In this document: piece by piece, positions 62,588-64,000 of the stretch | Layout: the number at the start of each line of letters is the position of its first letter | Position numbering within the stretch: the stretch's first letter is position 1 | The notes under the pieces: generated by a model | What the model was told of the DNA's origin: nothing | Databases searched by the model: none | The model's input: only the letters and a program-made list of their open reading frames with translations | NCBI GenBank assembly: GCA_964509765.1 | Contig: CAZDYI010000011.1 | Span: 1 to 64,000, forward strand | From: CAZDYI01 sp964509765 | GTDB taxonomy: Bacteria > Pseudomonadota > Gammaproteobacteria > Tethybacterales > Tethybacteraceae | Length of the DNA: 64,000 nucleotides | Direction of reading: 5' to 3' | Translations under genes and position numbers: made by a program

Positions 62588-64000
62588 TCAGAACTCGGGC
62601 CGCGGGAAGAGCGCCAGGCCCGAGTACAGGCCGTCGAAGGTCTCCGGAAGCGGGAACACGCCCGCGTCCCGCATCCTCTGGCCGAGCTCGCGGCGCGTGA
62701 GCCAGCCGACCAGGTCGTCGAAGTCGAACACCCTGCGGTTGATCGTTACGTTCTTGAGCGGGGCGGGCTTGGGCTCCCACTCGTGGATGGGCACCCGGGT
62801 CGTCGCGAAGACGTAGTTGTACGGGCGGTCCAGGCCGCGTATGATGTCGAAGGCCCTGGTCGAGTGGTTGCTTATCCTGGTCGGGTCCTCGTTCTGGACG
62901 ATCTCGTCGTACGGGTAGCACGAGCCGAACAGGGCGTTGACCTCCTCGATGTCGATCGTGCTGTAAGTGAACGGCGGCATGGTCGGGGACGGGTAGCCCA
63001 CGCACGTCCTGTTGGTTCCCTCGTAGGTCGCGGCGCCGAAGCGGTTGGGACCGTGCGAGATGATCACGAACGGGATCCCGTCGGTGACGTCGCGGACGTT
63101 GGGGTTGAGCAGGAAGTCCGCCACGTACCTCGAGTAGTCGTCCGAATACTGGTCGAATGGGTTCTCGTTCGAGTGCAGGGTGGAGTTGTCGATGTTGTCC
63201 GTCGGCCGGCAGACGGTCGGGTCGGTGCCAGGGCCGGGGACGAGGTCCTCGGGCCTGCACACGACCATCGGCGCGGCCCCGAGCCTGCGGTCGCCGCGCT
63301 GGGCGAACGACCTGAGCTCGGACAGGTGGGCCACAGCAGCGGTCTCGTAGAACGGGATGAAGGCCCCGGCCCTCGTGGCCTGGTCGAAGCCGTAGGCCGC
63401 GGTGGAGAACACCGGGTGCACGACGTAGGTGAGCGCGGCGCCCCAGCTGTCGGTCGGCGGGAGCCCGAGCGTCGCCCACGGCAGGTCGCCGCGGACCTGC
63501 TCGCACACGCCGAAGGCGTGCTTGCCGGCGTTGTTCGCGGCCGAGCCATCGTCGAAGTCCTCGGCGAGGGGCGCGCGATCGCGGCCGATGCCGCCGTCTC
63601 CCCGCAGGGCAAACCTGTTGTCGGACCCTCCGCGCAGGCCGTCGGGCGCCGGGACCATCGGCACGTAGACCGCCGAGCGGTCCTCGATGCCGTCTCCGTT
63701 GACGTCCGGGCAGGGCAGGTACGGCCGGCCCTCGGGGACCCGGGCGATCCGGTGGCCATAATGTTCATACAGGTCTCGTGTCCCGGTGTTGCCGTTAAGG
63801 TTCAAGTAAAGGACGTTCATCCCGGGGCTGCGCCGCGAGGCGGCGTAGCCGACGACGGCGTCGATCGCGTCGGTTATGCGCTGTGACGTCCTGTCGTAGG
63901 CCTTGTCCTCGAGCTGCCTTCCGATCGGGAGCACCGCGCCGCTCAGCAAAAGGCCGAGCACGGCGAGGACGATAGCAAGCTCGACGAGCGAGTACCCCTG
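62588..64000 (-). CDS. Prepilin-like protein (5' end outside window)
   Basis: The reading frame runs past the right edge. Its first visible residues, GYSLVELAIVLAVLGLLLSG, are the type IV prepilin N-methylation helix: Gly before the cleavage point and Glu at mature position 5. The remaining 450 residues are large for a pilin, with many aromatic and Cys residues and a sequence such as NRFALRGDGGIGRDRAP, more like minor pseudopilins or a tip-adhesin component than a major subunit. Likely processed by a prepilin peptidase and assembled in a type IV pilus or type II secretion pseudopilus. The exact family is unknown. Confidence 0.7.
   Translation of the reverse strand, partial: QGYSLVELAIVLAVLGLLLSGAVLPIGRQLEDKAYDRTSQRITDAIDAVVGYAASRRSPGMNVLYLNLNGNTGTRDLYEHYGHRIARVPEGRPYLPCPDVNGDGIEDRSAVYVPMVPAPDGLRGGSDNRFALRGDGGIGRDRAPLAEDFDDGSAANNAGKHAFGVCEQVRGDLPWATLGLPPTDSWGAALTYVVHPVFSTAAYGFDQATRAGAFIPFYETAAVAHLSELRSFAQRGDRRLGAAPMVVCRPEDLVPGPGTDPTVCRPTDNIDNSTLHSNENPFDQYSDDYSRYVADFLLNPNVRDVTDGIPFVIISHGPNRFGAATYEGTNRTCVGYPSPTMPPFTYSTIDIEEVNALFGSCYPYDEIVQNEDPTRISNHSTRAFDIIRGLDRPYNYVFATTRVPIHEWEPKPAPLKNVTINRRVFDFDDLVGWLTRRELGQRMRDAGVFPLPETFDGLYSGLALFPRPEF

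Overview
The window looks like GC-rich chromosome from a Gram-negative proteobacterium, most likely a gammaproteobacterium. It carries a full division and cell-wall (dcw) cluster with lpxC directly after ftsZ, a DNPR-type (meso-diaminopimelate) MurE, an FtsZ ending in a LRRQ-type tail, hemL (C5 haem route, not the alphaproteobacterial route), gshB and a prepilin-like gene. This assignment is inferred from gene order and content, not from a phylogeny. Both window edges cut genes: a giant repeat/autotransporter gene on the left and a prepilin-like gene on the right.

Layout: 1-8.9 kb holds the repeat/beta-barrel surface protein, acetoacetyl-CoA synthetase, a YgjP-type metalloprotease and an MFS transporter. 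8.9-23.1 kb is an accessory island of toxin-antitoxin-like modules. It contains DUF6978 + DUF1828/1829 (the second gene duplicated 98 percent identical 5.5 kb away), two HTH-ImmA/IrrE + PIN-like pairs, DUF433/DUF5615, an orphan DUF433, a DUF4143 ATPase, and a two-gene operon whose first protein has three tandem HTH/toxin-binding-like repeats. Between them lie decayed copies and shuffled fragments of the same modules. 23.1-30.3 kb is housekeeping: AGE-family epimerase, icd, ileS, gshB and a glycine-zipper envelope protein. 30.3-48.6 kb is an unbroken 17-gene dcw operon, mraZ to lpxC, nearly all with overlapping or near-overlapping start and stop codons, preceded by a likely MraZ operator.

48.6-61.2 kb is a second accessory island, AT-richer in its first gene pair, lying between lpxC and hemL and looking like a defence island. 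It has (i) an OLD-like ATPase overlapping a small protein with a possible PD-(D/E)XK motif; (ii) a MORC/MutL-like GHKL ATPase with a C-terminal nuclease-like motif, behind a C5 cytosine methyltransferase, giving a likely restriction-modification system; (iii) a second full-length paralogue of the first ATPase, this time behind a three-helix membrane protein; (iv) an intact AAA ATPase + PIN-like pair; and (v) an inverted diverged copy of that pair, inactivated only by nonsense codons. The window ends with hemL and a prepilin-like protein.

Two patterns cut across the accessory genes. Six start codons (five ATG loci in the toxin-antitoxin island, one in the defence island) have a TATAAT-like hexamer exactly 6 nt upstream, which predicts leaderless mRNAs. 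The ATPase families recur with different partners, which suggests effector swapping. No tRNA, rRNA, CRISPR array, integrase or intact insertion sequence was recognised.
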